Part shown: positions 1 through 11,036 of the stretch, piece by piece | Layout of the letters: every line of letters begins with the position of its first letter | How positions within the stretch are numbered: position 1 is the stretch's first letter | From: Scleroderma bovista | Taxonomy: Eukaryota > Basidiomycota > Agaricomycetes > Boletales > Sclerodermataceae | Length of the DNA: 64,000 nt | Assembly: GCA_037178675.1 (NCBI GenBank) | Contig: JAYMGJ010000029.1 | Location: forward strand, 1-64,000 | Reading direction: 5' to 3' | Position numbers and translations under genes: made by a program | Notes under the pieces: generated by a model | Seen by the model: only the letters and a program-made list of their open reading frames with translations | The model's database searches: none | Told to the model about the DNA's origin: nothing

Positions 1-946
1 AATCTTACCTAGAGCGGTGAACAACTATTAATAAAAATCAAGAAGCCAAGGAGGCTCAGATGAGCCTCGGGAGGCCTCTTGAACTCGTACCACCATCATG
101 TCGAGTTTTTTCCCACGCTGACGTGGACAAGAGCAGGGCATTCAGCACGCTGCCTACGCACAGAGAGGCGTTCTGCCTCTCATTCTCGGTACGCCAAGCA
201 CTGCGATCCCTGAAAGTCGACTGCCTCCGTCGCCGTTGACTGTGTTCTCGTCAACGTTTCCCACCGCCGACAAGTCATGCTCTGCCTCGGCTCAGCATGC
301 CAACATCGTTTTCACCGCCTACAAAACCAGTCAATGCTCACAGACATGCCATTTCCATTTTTCAGCATCACCATCACTACTTCGAGACTATGCCGACACA
401 CGCTACTGAGGGGGGGCCTTGACAGGGCATACCCACGCTAACCGTGCAGTCATGTCGGTAGACCACCGCTGGAGACCCACGAACCCAGGACCAGGAGTTG
501 CTAGACCTCTCACTGAATGTCAGTATACCACCGCTGGACCAATCGGGGCACAGGTCAAGGAGTTGCCGGACCTCTCACTGCATCGTTTGTTACGTTGGTC
601 ACTGCCCACAAACACTTACATCATACGCTTGTCGTCTCGTTTCGTTTCTGTTTTGGTTTCCTTTTCTCCACTACCTTCGGCTTGGAGTTTCGCTCCGCCT
701 CATATGCCAACTTACCATTGCACTGACACTACAAAGACGACCTACAATTCTACGTTCAACAGTACTTTGGTTCATATGACACAGAATACTCCTACGGCCT
801 GTTGGCACCGCGTCTTAGCACACCTGTTTGCTTGCAGCGGTATATAAATATAGAATTCTCTCTCTCTCTCTCTCTCAGATGAGCCTCGGCGGAGGGTCTA
901 GAGTGGTCATAGAGGCTATGCCGGCGTGAAGCCGACGAAATGAACA

Positions 947-968
947 CTATTCGGGACTAGCCGAATAG
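947..968. repeat. Perfect 8-bp hairpin
   Basis: CTATTCGG at 947-954 and CCGAATAG at 961-968 are perfect reverse complements around a 6-nt loop. It is the first of two consecutive stem-loops downstream of the CT tract. Confidence 0.6.
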
Positions 969-995
969 GATCGGCAAATCCCGGTGCGGATGGTT

Positions 996-1044
996 GGTCT
1001 CTCAGATGGGTTTCTCACGACATAAAAACCCCGTCTGAGAGACC
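996..1044. repeat. 15-bp inverted repeat (hairpin)
   Basis: The arms at 996-1010 and 1030-1044 pair over all 15 positions if one G-U wobble is allowed, enclosing a 19-nt loop rich in A and T. As RNA this would be a strong stem. No gene of its own is recognised around it. Confidence 0.65.
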
Positions 1045-1107
1045 TCTATTGCCACCGAGAACTGGTGCCTAAGGTGCCGAAAAACCTCTGTTTTGGAACT
1101 ACCGACT

Positions 1108-2747
1108 TCACTTCATCAACTTAACCACTATATCCTTGTCTCCTGCCTCAACCTTCAACTCATCAGGTGCTCGCTTCACCAACCTGGTTCCAGAACCAGA
1201 CATGACTGGCAAAAAATCTCCAACGAAGTACGTCTTCTTCCTATTCACTGCGCCCAACACTGCACCGTTTTTCATTATCTTCTTTGAGACTATACATTGC
1301 CCTATTGAGGACAGCTCGATAGTCCCATGGAACGAACGTGGGATGAGCACAGTTATAGGTTTGTTTTGAGTAACAAGTTCGAGGGAGAAGGGGTGGATAT
1401 TGTCAATTGTGTTCTAACCCAGACGTTAGTGTTCATTTGCAAGAGTGACCCGTGGCAAGCGGCACAACGCACGACTTTAACATTGAGAAATCCACTCTGC
1501 GAATCCACATGCATCCTCGTTCGTCTTGGGTCGAGTGCAACGTCCAAGTCCTTACGACCCACAATTCACAGATCAAGATCCAAATCCCCGTATGTATGTA
1601 TATACATATTCATCCTCTTCCCGAGTACCATGTCCATAAAGTTGGGTGGCGGCAAATATGCTTCTTAGATGGGTAGCAATGGGTCGATGATGAATGTACC
1701 CTTTGCACTGGGATAATTTCCATTGATGTAGAGGTAATTTGTGGGTTTCAGTGGTAACTTGGTGAGTGGGTTTACTGCTGCTGAGGTGGAGGTGGGCAGG
1801 TGTGTGCCCTGTGGGTGGACGCTATAGGCTGGTGGTTCATCTTCGCTTGACGAGTCGATTCCCACAAAGCCAAATTGATGGCCGCTGGTACACCCACTGG
1901 CCCAGAGCGACATGGCAGCCAGGCTTGGAAGACTGGGACAGAGTCAACACAGGGACGGAGGAACAGCCAGATTTGTATGCCGCGATTCGTGACAGGGAAT
2001 GCCTCAATCGAGGGGCCCACTTTGAAGTTTGTGTCCTCCGACAAGCTTGACGAATTCGTCTCGGTCCATCAGAATAAGCCCTGCCTTCCACTCGAGTCGT
2101 TGTCCGACTGGCAGCCCACGACATGATTTGGGCAACGCACGGCCAGTCTCCTCCAGTATATGGCGTGGAACTCGTGTGATATATTCCAAGGTAGGCGAAA
2201 GCGTCCTCTTGTCGCCGATGGGACACCAATCTGTGTTGAAGAACTGGAGATCCCTCGGCGCTATCATCTCTTGCAGTGTCCACCCACGCGAGAACCACTC
2301 CGGCCAGCCGTTCGACCAGACCAGGGGCGACTTTCAGTGGGAAAGGGTAAGCCAGGGACGTCGTGGAGGTACGCATAGCATGTCCTTGAGTTTTCATACC
2401 ATCGCTACATGGAATTGATGGCCTCTGATAGCTCTTCGCTTGTCGATACAGCAAGTGTCGACCCACAACCACTTGTACCTGTCCTTCTTGGCCTGCTCGC
2501 ACCTCTGGAGGATCATTCGATAGCCATCGCGCTGGCGAATTTCATTTCACTCCTCGTCCATCTTCGCGAGCTTGACTATCTCTTTATAATCTACTTCTTG
2601 CCCGTCAATCCATCGATGGGATAAGATCGCGTACTCTGTTACTTCATCATTACCGAACTCGAGGACTTTGGCTCGACGGTCAACTAGCTTTCTCTCTCTA
2701 ATCAATACCTCACTTTCAAGAAAGGCTGCTACGTTGATCATGCGCAT
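1108..2747 (-). pseudogene. HET-domain (heterokaryon incompatibility) protein, decayed
   Basis: Read on the minus strand from an ATG at 2747, the start matches the basidiomycete HET family: MRMINVAAFLE, then EYAILSHRW, then further along WLWVDTCCID. The family proteins act in non-self recognition and fusion-triggered cell death. The frame is broken. A TGA lies at 2547-2549 after MDEE, with homologous sequence continuing in the same frame beyond it. A frame change follows WVDTCCIDKR near 2440, a TAG sits at 2406-2408 in the INSM-RWY stretch, and another frame change lies near 2310. Recognisable segments continue in shifting frames: MIAPRDLQFF near 2260, AQIMSW near 2130, VTNRGIQIWLF near 1990, and a tail rich in SSIGQCIVSKK near 1290. 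The family identity is from memory of family motifs; the breaks are seen directly. It is very probably a pseudogene. Confidence 0.8.
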
Positions 2748-4014
2748 GCTGCACAAGTGCACGTCAGTCTCGACCGTGACCATCGATTGTAGATTGTATC
2801 CATACCTCTAAATGGATTGGTGACAATACGTGATACAATCAGGTCGATTCTCTTTGGTTGGTTAACATCTTTATATCCCAGTGTGGACAATTGATGGTGA
2901 TGGAAGGGCACAAGGATAACATGTGTGATTTCTAGCTGATAGCTTCGACATATCATTATCATGTAAGATATCTTGTTGCTCACCCATGCGGACGGATCGA
3001 AGTTACTTCCGAAACTAATAACTATACACAAACCTTGTTCATAGACATCAACAATTTTTTAGGATCTGCTTATGGTGACTTCGGGCAACATCTATTGTCT
3101 CGATTGTTGATTGGGTGAGGAACTAGTATGGAGTCATTGATGACATCATTCCATAATTTCATCCACCCCACCGAGCACTTACATAGGCACAACTGCCCCA
3201 GCTTCACTAGCCCTCAAAAACAATTACTGTCACCCTTTACTATTGACCACTTCTCATGACCGACACGCAGACCAAGCAACACCAGGATAAGCACACTCTT
3301 CGCGCAAAAGATATCACCGACAATTCCAACCAAGGCATTGTTGATGGTCGCTCAGTGGGTACGCACCTTACAACTTACTCGATGTGCTCTAGTCGCCCAT
3401 GCCCACTATATGGTTCAGGTGCTCGACCAGCGCCAGCGCTCGTCACGTTAAATACAGTCGTGGACCCTGACGCGTCTGCGGATGTCCCAGTGCAACAGGA
3501 CCCGCCCGCATCAAGCACGCTGATCGGTGCTACATCCAAGGATGTCTATCATGGCTTGGGTGTGCCAGTACAGGGGATGTCCAGCAGGGAGCTTCGCCAT
3601 GATGGTCAGATAGGCCGGAAACGCCACGGCGAGGGGACCGAGCAGTTCGGTGAGGGCCAGATATATGAAGCGCACAGAACAGCGGGGACGCACAAGGTGA
3701 ACGGGGAGAGCGAGAGGCATTTCATTGCAACCAAGGGCGAGCTTGAGGGAAAAGGTTCGAACAGGTGAATTCACGGACACGATAGGATAAAATGGACAAT
3801 TGCATGTTTTCCTGAGTTTGTATGTACAACCATGGCCATGAAATAGAAAATTTTAAGGCATACGAGCTTAAACGATGATGGGACGTAGTTTAATAAGACC
3901 GAGACGGCAATGTACCTTAAACGATAATGTACGAAGAGCAATAGGAAGGAATAGGATATTTGCCAAAGACCGGAGCTTGCATGTAGGAACAGCTACAACG
4001 TTTTCAAATCCTCG
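2748..4014. other. Intergenic region, no supported gene
   Basis: About 1.27 kb between the HET remnant and the end of SMC6. Open frames of up to 170 codons (3256-3768, plus) and 89 codons (3511-3780, minus) overlap each other antiparallel. Neither resembles a family I know. The minus one has a moderately hydrophobic stretch near 3610-3670. The last 200 bases before SMC6 are AT-rich and probably hold 3' untranslated sequence. Confidence 0.4.
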
Positions 4015-7000
4015 TCATGCTGTGGTGCCTCCACCGAAAGCCAAGGTACCTTGTCCACGTTCGGGATCGCTCATTCTGTGAACGCGCACGGAGGGCCCCA
4101 TAGTAACGGTCCCCATATCTTGTGGTGTAATCAGTATGTATTGCTTCTTGTCAGAAGCATTTGCAGTGTCGATCTAAAGGGGTACCCTGAGACAACTCCA
4201 AGAGGTTTGCTAGTAGTACGCACCATCATGCGCATACTAATACGGCGATTGACCGCATCCATAAACACATCGAACTCGTCTGGTGTAAGTGTCAGGGACT
4301 GCAGGACTTATGGTAGCGGAAGAAGACTTACCAAGGCAACGAAGAGGACAACCAATCGAATCCCATAGTGACAACAACAAACAAATGGTAGAGAACGACT
4401 TCTCTCCACCGCTGAGGGACCGAGGATCCTTGTCCCTCCGTGCCTGAGTCGCTGCTTGGTCCTCCGTTTGGACCTGAAGATCATCAGTCCAGCTATCAAA
4501 CGTATCCAAAAGCTGAATTGACCTTGAGCTGAAGAGTCTGATTGACATGATCAAACAAGACTTTGCCGAAATAACCCCGGTTAGAAAGGTGATACTGGAA
4601 TACGAGTTTGCATCGGAGCGCAATGTGTCGTCGGAATTCGTGCCACTTGTCTAGACGTATAACTAGAGACTGCTTTAACCTCTGGAATACGCGGTGATTG
4701 TTTAAAGAGGTATCCAAATAGGGTAGATTGACACTGACATTGTTGACTGTAGCAAGTCCTTGAAGGTCTCGCTCAGCGTTGTCAAGGTCTGCCTTGGCCT
4801 TGTTCACTTCGATTGTCATTTCCTCGACAGTCGCGCCCTGCCTATACGACAATGAGCTCTTACCCATCTGAGGGGTAGGTAACGACATACTGGCGTTCAC
4901 GTTCTTTCAGAGCGGCTTGTACTGAGTCCAGCCGGCGCTGCACCTCAGTTACCTTGCGAGGGTTCTTCACTCGGTCGCAATACTCTTGGGCTCGGGCCGT
5001 CCAATCCTATCGAGCTCGTGAGCACACAAAGGTCCAGAGAGATCACCCAACAGCCATACCGTGAACTCTTGCTGAAGAGTGTCTGCCACCATCTCCTGCT
5101 CCTCGACCGTTTTCTTTTCTTCATCCAATTTCTTCGTAAAATGATCCCGCTGCTGCTGGGCTGTCAACCGCTTGGTTGCGGCCTCTTCCACTTTCGTCTA
5201 CATCGGGTCGTGTCCAATATTGTAAAAGGAATTAACAAATAACACCATACCGCAAACTGTCCACGAGTGTCCTCAAAATTCTTAATCTGCTTCTTGACTT
5301 CGTTCAGTTCCGTCAGTAAGCTGCCTTGTTCCTGGTCAACGGCGGTCTTGCGCTGAGTCAAATCCTGGAATTGTTGAAGAATCAACTTCTTCTCTTCCTC
5401 GGCTTCCTAACAAAATATTCGGCCTCGGTAAATACAAGGGAACGAGGTAGACGGACATCTTTAGCGCCCTGTAAACCACTGATACCCGCAGGCATCTCTT
5501 CGTTGGCTTCTGTCTGAAGCTGACTGTGCGTAGTCTTCGCCACTCGCAGAGCCTCCAGCGCAGTACGCTCTCGTTGCTAACATATCATCTGTCAAGGCAT
5601 CCAACGCAAAGGGATGAATAAACAAATTCACCTCGATTGTTCTGTTTGCTTGGGTTGCTCTGTTGAACGCTTCAAGGAGTTGATTGCGCTCAGCTGAAGC
5701 ATTTTTGTATTCTGATTCCGCCTCTTGCAATTTATCCTGCCATAGACTTGTGACCGAAGGTCAGGAAACTGACCAAGAGATAGAGGAAGGAGCACTACTT
5801 ACCGGAGTTCAGTGGCATTATCATTTGCCGTGAACATCATCTGCCGCGGGTCTGCTGGAGGAAGCCTGTTTAATTTGATGGATGAACCACCGCCTTCGCT
5901 GGAAACATTCGACGAAGCGTAATTAGCATCCATTGGCGAACATGGATTAGATACACACCTATATCTGGTGACACGCATAAAATCGGCGGTCCAACCCACT
6001 CCGCTACGCAGGCCAATAAGGACGTCGTCACCAGCCTTACGGTTAAGCCCAAGAACCGTCCGCTCGATATTTGACTGGTTGATTAAGATGCGCAAAACGT
6101 ATGGGTCGGATATCTAAGCAGACACGAAAATGTTATACCATACTGTGAATAAAAGCCAGGCTGTAATCCCCTTACCTCCAGTGCACGTAAGACAGTCAGC
6201 ACATGACTGGGTGGCTCTCCAGAGCTATAGTCGAACAAATCGCGCTCCGAGATGATAATACTGATGTGATTGCTAGCCAAACCTTCAGGGTGAAGTTTCC
6301 TCAGGTCAGCGAGGAAACTCACTTTTGCGATTGCTCAAAGATCCGCTTCAGCTGCGGACGATCCCTTGCATCTGTGCATGCAAAGGCGCTCATCATGCTT
6401 CCGAGCTGGGCCCGCAGTAGCGGTGCCCATGTCTGGTCCTTCAATCTGACGTGTAATCCCAAGGGCCCGATCGGAGTTTCTCCATGCCAGGTCATTCGTC
6501 TGATCTGTTCGAGGACGGCTTTCATATTGCGACCGTAAGGCGCCAACGAATTATTCTCCCGCTCCTTGCACCGAGATGTCATAGTGTTGCATTCTTCGAT
6601 GCGAGCCTGTGCTTGCTTTATCCTATTTTCAGTGTCCATCCCTTTGCGTCTACACTCCTCTGCAGTCTCCAGGTTAGTGCGTTTCTCATCACAGACCTCT
6701 TTATGAGCTTGTTCAGCTACAGTAACAACAAGTTTGGCTTCCTCTAGACGTCGGTAGAGCACATCTCGTCTGGCCTGAGTATGGGTCTCCATGCGACGAG
6801 TCTCTACCTCGATTTGAGCCTCGAAATCCCGAATCGCCTTGTTTAGCGAGCCCAGGCTTGCATTCATCTCTCGTTCGTCATTCTGCACAGATCCATATTG
6901 ACTCAGTAGAACAATCGACCGTATTGAAACCTACCTTGAACTGGTTAAGTATGGTTTTGTTGGCTCGCATTTTATCTTGTAGTTGTTTACTGCTGTTATT

Positions 7001-8646
7001 GAGATGGTCAATGTTACCGAGGTCTGTGATTTCTCTCTCCAGCTGTTCGATTTCATCAGAGGCCTCTTTGAACTGAGCCTGCAAATAATTGGGTAAGGAT
7101 AAAAATAAATACATGCACCCATGAGATACTTACTTCCGCGGCATGAAGCCCTGCTTCGATTTTTGGGAGTCGTCGCTGCGCTTTCGCGACCTCTCCAAAT
7201 TTCGCCTCCATTTCCTGTCATAATTCAACTTTCGATGCAGCGACGGGAACCACCGGAGAGCGTACTTGTTCTTTAGCAGCTACATGCGCCCATGCAAGCT
7301 CTTTCTTGAGCTCGTCAGCTTTGTGGCGCTGCTCTCGGGCTTTCGACGCTTCTTGGAAGCGTGCGGTGGCCTCTTTAAATGCTGCCCTGAGCTCCGGGAG
7401 GGCTTGCTTCTTCTGATGAAGGATTCTCTTGGTTGAGTTGATGTTCCCCAAACACGAGTCATACTCCTCGCTAAGCTGGCTTAGTTGGGTACCACGAAGG
7501 AAAAACTGAAACAAATTTAGTGGTAGTTCGGTATATTTGGCGTACCAAGGCGCACCTTGTACTTGTCCATGGGGTGCGACGCACTCAAAAATTGACGAGC
7601 AGCATCTGTTCACCGTTAGTTAACATCCGCACCAATGACGAGAATGCCAACGAACCTTGTGTCAGTACATTCAAAGGGTTATCCACTTGAATATTCATAT
7701 GATCGCATATGGCGGCTAGTTCGTCTCGCTTATCTGAGACCTTGGTTCCATCCTTACTCTTGATTGCCCACGACGAGGCACCCTGTCTATTGAAAGTGCG
7801 TGTAATGACGATGCTTTTTCCGTATTCTTTTGGCCGGTATGCCTCTTCGCCCTGATTCTTGAGAGTAAGCGTCACTTCGGCTTTGCTATTGCAACGGAGG
7901 GATGAGAAACTGGGAAGTGTCACGAACAGAGTAAAATTTCTCACTTTTGACCCTCGCGAATAAAAGACTTGAGGCCGTTTCCGCGTCCAGTTGATATCGT
8001 CTTTCCACCAAGGGCAATAGTAATCGCGGATAGAACTGCGCTCTTACCGCCTGATAGGGGCACAGAGTGATGAGTCTAGCTAGTCAACGAGGCATGCAAA
8101 TGCGAGATTGCTTACTTCCATTGTGACCTGTTATACGCTCATAAATATGATTTTCGAACATAAGCAGAAATGTACCGCACCAATGATGAAGTTGATCTGG
8201 GGACCGAAAGTAAATGTCAGGCGCGGATGACACATGAAATTCGTCATTTCGATGCACTCGATGATTCCATGGTCTGCAATGCCCTGTTTTCAATGGTGAG
8301 CACACTGCGTAGATGAAGGGCGCGTTGCTCATACCCCAGCTACATTTTTCCTGGCCTCGAGATGTTCCCGTATGGCAGCGCCATTCTCCTCCTCAAACCG
8401 CTTCTCAAACTCCTCGTTCTCTTCGTCAGCATCGGGTATGTCGACATCTTCATCGTCTGTGCTCTCATTGCCACGTGCCTTTCCCTTCGCCTTGCCGTTG
8501 ACATTGGGCTTCTTCTCGCGTGCTGGAGAAGACGGTATTAGCTGTACCTCGTCGTCATCGCTGTCTTTTATCTTTGCGCGTTTCGACACCTGGGAAGATT
8601 CAAGGGTGTCGTCGTCGCTGTCGGCGGCTACTCTGCGTTTGGCCAT
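4015..8646 (-). CDS. SMC6: SMC6, structural maintenance of chromosomes protein 6
   Basis: ATPase core subunit of the nuclear SMC5/6 complex, which acts in recombinational repair and replication-fork maintenance and carries the Nse2 SUMO ligase. The start at 8646 (MAKRRVAADSD) opens an acidic, Lys-rich N-terminal tail. The head follows with TNFMCH and the P-loop GHNGSGKSA (about 8181-8030), assembled across two introns and a 12-nt microexon at 8116-8127. Then come the Q-loop region (ICDHMNIQVDNP, about 7710-7670), long coiled-coil exons with a hinge between, and the C-terminal signature LSGGEKSFST with Walker B CLDEFDVFMDAVN (about 4400-4250). The last exon reads KQYILITPQDM and VRVHRMSDPERGQG, the usual SMC6 end, with the stop at 4015-4017. 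There are many short introns. Identification is secure; the internal coiled-coil exons are only approximate. It is transcribed divergently from the gene starting at 9115. Confidence 0.93.
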
Positions 8647-9114
8647 GACGGTCGATCGCGAAAGCAGGAAAGCAAGTCGCGCCGACGCGTCAATCGAAAT
8701 GGAACGTCAACACGACCAAACACTGGTCAGCCACGTGATCCAGAACTTGAGGACGAGCTTGGCAGCCGCTTGTCGTCGCCGGACACAGCGAGCTCGACGA
8801 AAAAGACGGTGCAAGTGTATGTTAGATGCTCTACTCGAACGTGCATGGATGTAGTATTATAGTGTAGTGGGGATAATCTAATAGCCATTTCCCGGTACAT
8901 ACCGTTTCCACGGGCGTTGGCAAGTGCAACCACTTACATATATAGGTAATAACCCACCTCTGTTGTTCCCTTCCAAGTTTTGTTCTCTGGATTGCTCAGA
9001 CCCACTCGCTGTCTCGCTCGCCGTCGCACTCAGCAGGCATCTAAGAGGCTTCCACTCCCTTTTTATTTATTTAATCATACCCACACCCTCATCTAGGCGC
9101 GAAGCAAACCACAT
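8647..9114. promoter_or_regulatory. Divergent intergenic promoter region (SMC6 / membrane protein)
   Basis: 468 bp between the start codons of two divergent genes. It must contain both promoters and 5' leaders. I see no clear TATA box and no recognised operator; CT-rich stretches occur near 8990-9060 before the plus-strand start. Confidence 0.45.
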
Positions 9115-10254
9115 ATGTCCGTCTTTCGCTCACAGGATGTGCAGTCGCTCACACCCCCGTCATACAGGCCAGTCACACATCCAAACGACACCAGCCGACA
9201 CTCGGGGTTTGGCGCAGTCGGTCTTGGCTTCCTTGCAGGCAGCATGGACGATGACGACGAGGACGTGAAGCCACCCCAGAGGCAACCCATGCCAGCACCA
9301 GCAGCACCGAGACAGCCTCCATCAATTCCTCTCGCTGCCCCACGACCAGGATACCCTGCACCTGTCGCTGCCCTCAAGATGCCGCCGTCGCCCGAATCCA
9401 CTCAGCGTACACAACCTCCGCAAATGTCGCAAGTCCCCCAGGCCCTCCGCGTCACTCGGCCGCAGGTCGACATGGGTGCACCGCGCATGCCCGCCCCGAT
9501 CTATCAGACGCCAGCAGTCCCTCGACCCGTCGTACCAAGTACACCTCATCCCTTACAACCACCCATGATGCCCATCACGCCTGTCTTCGCCCGTCCATCA
9601 AAGTCTCCTAGACCGGCATCAGATGTCAAATTTGCATCAGAAGTTATCATCCGCGGTAACTCAGAGGATAATCTCTTACCGAAGCGGGGTGAACGCGGCG
9701 ATCACTTCTGGAGAAGGTTCAGTATAGTTGCCAAAGAGGAGAAAAAGCCCAGGTAAATGGTTCTTCTTTTCACGACTTCTGGTCAATTGTTTACATCCAT
9801 TCCCTTAGTTCATGGCTGATAAAGACGCAAAACGGTACGAGTTGGATGTCTCGATGGGTCTGGCTAGTGGCCATTGTCATCGTATGCACCATCTCCCATA
9901 ATCATCGCATGCACGGCTGACCACTTTATACAGCTGGCAGGAATCGGATTGGGCATCGCATACGGCGTAATCCACAAATCCACAACCTATACCCCACCAA
10001 CCGCGGTGGGCGGTAAAGCCAACGAGACTGCGGGACCTACAACTACTCACATACACACCAGTGCTCCGGGCCAGACTAGTTCATCACTCCATGTCTCACC
10101 CACGAACACGGTGGCACGCCGCGGGCCTGAACCAACCCACTTGGATGCTCTCTATGTTCCCCATATACGCCCAGATGACCTGCTTCACGGACTGGTCCAA
10201 CCGAAACCTCCCAAGTACAGCAGGAGACACCGCCTTCGCCACCCCGGACACTAG
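9115..10254 (+). CDS. Conserved single-pass membrane protein, proline-rich N-terminus
   Basis: Three exons were read: 9115-9752, 9809-9881 and 9934-10254, giving 343 residues with intron phases that join cleanly. The first 180 residues are low-complexity and rich in Pro, Ala and Met. They lead to a conserved-looking block, GERGDHFWRRFSIVAKEEK, then SSWLIKTQNGTSWMSRWVW and a hydrophobic segment (LVAIVILAGIGLGIAYGV) that looks like one transmembrane helix at about residues 228-247. A Thr/Ser/Pro-rich tail follows. The layout suggests a membrane-anchored protein with a long disordered cytoplasmic region. I recall similar proteins as uncharacterised in Agaricomycetes, and no function can be given. 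It is divergent from SMC6. Confidence 0.8.
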
Positions 10255-11036
10255 CCTCTTTCCCATTTGCTAAGCGGGATGTCCTCTCGCTACACATCCT
10301 TCGCATATATCCGACTACGACCCTCGCATACTAGCCGCCTAAGAATTCGTCCGGAGACCGATATCCTCGCAACACTCTAGCCTACTGTTGCATCTATCTT
10401 GTCATTTTCGACACCCTGGGACCGATCTCGACAATGTCCTGTCCTCTCCTTTGCACCCTCCTCACGCTGAACGAAGCCCGTATTTTATTGCATATTTCAT
10501 CAGCTCCTACTTCATTCTGCCATACGTTTTATTCCCTCCTCTTCATGCCCATGCCCTACTCCATGGCCTTTCTCTTCTACGACTACCGATCCGTCGTACA
10601 TCCCTATTCATCTATCAAATTGGACATATCTGTTATGGATGGGACGCATCTCGTTGATGATTTTCTTTGACTTTCTTGCACATTATTGGCATTTCTTCCC
10701 GCTCTCAGTGGATGATCAATATCTCCTGCTTCATTACTATGCCCATGCCATGGCCAGTCAGTTGTAAGTATTCCTGGACACAAGGAAATCCACTGTCAGA
10801 AGCCTTCACTTTTACAATCTCCCACTGCAACAACCCAGTTCATTCTATATCGACTCCGCGTGTACTCGAACGATCAATCTGCACCAAAGGGCGATTAGAG
10901 TAATACAATATACCTTTCCATAAGACCTAAAATAAGTGAATGCGTAAACAGCCATGTGCAATGACAAGAAAATATTAAAACGAAGAACACTATAGCTCGT
11001 CAAGAAAACACCACGCAATAACAGGCACTGATCAAG
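10255..11036. other. Convergent intergenic region
   Basis: 782 bp between two convergent genes. It holds the 3' ends of both transcripts. There is no coding potential I can support and no repeat that I noticed. Confidence 0.4.

Larger units (their letters stand above)
1..1107. other. Non-coding or unrecognised region with TATA, CT-tract and hairpins
   Basis: I recognise no protein here; the open frames are short and mutually overlapping. A TATA-like stretch (tatataaatata) lies at about 841-852 and is followed by a CT microsatellite at about 857-876. A 16-bp direct repeat (ctcagatgagcctcgg) occurs at 55-70 and 874-889. Downstream of the second copy are two perfect or near-perfect hairpins (947-968 and 996-1044). 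The layout could be the promoter, R and U5 part of an old LTR or a structured transcript, but no element coding region is visible beside it. Confidence 0.35.
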
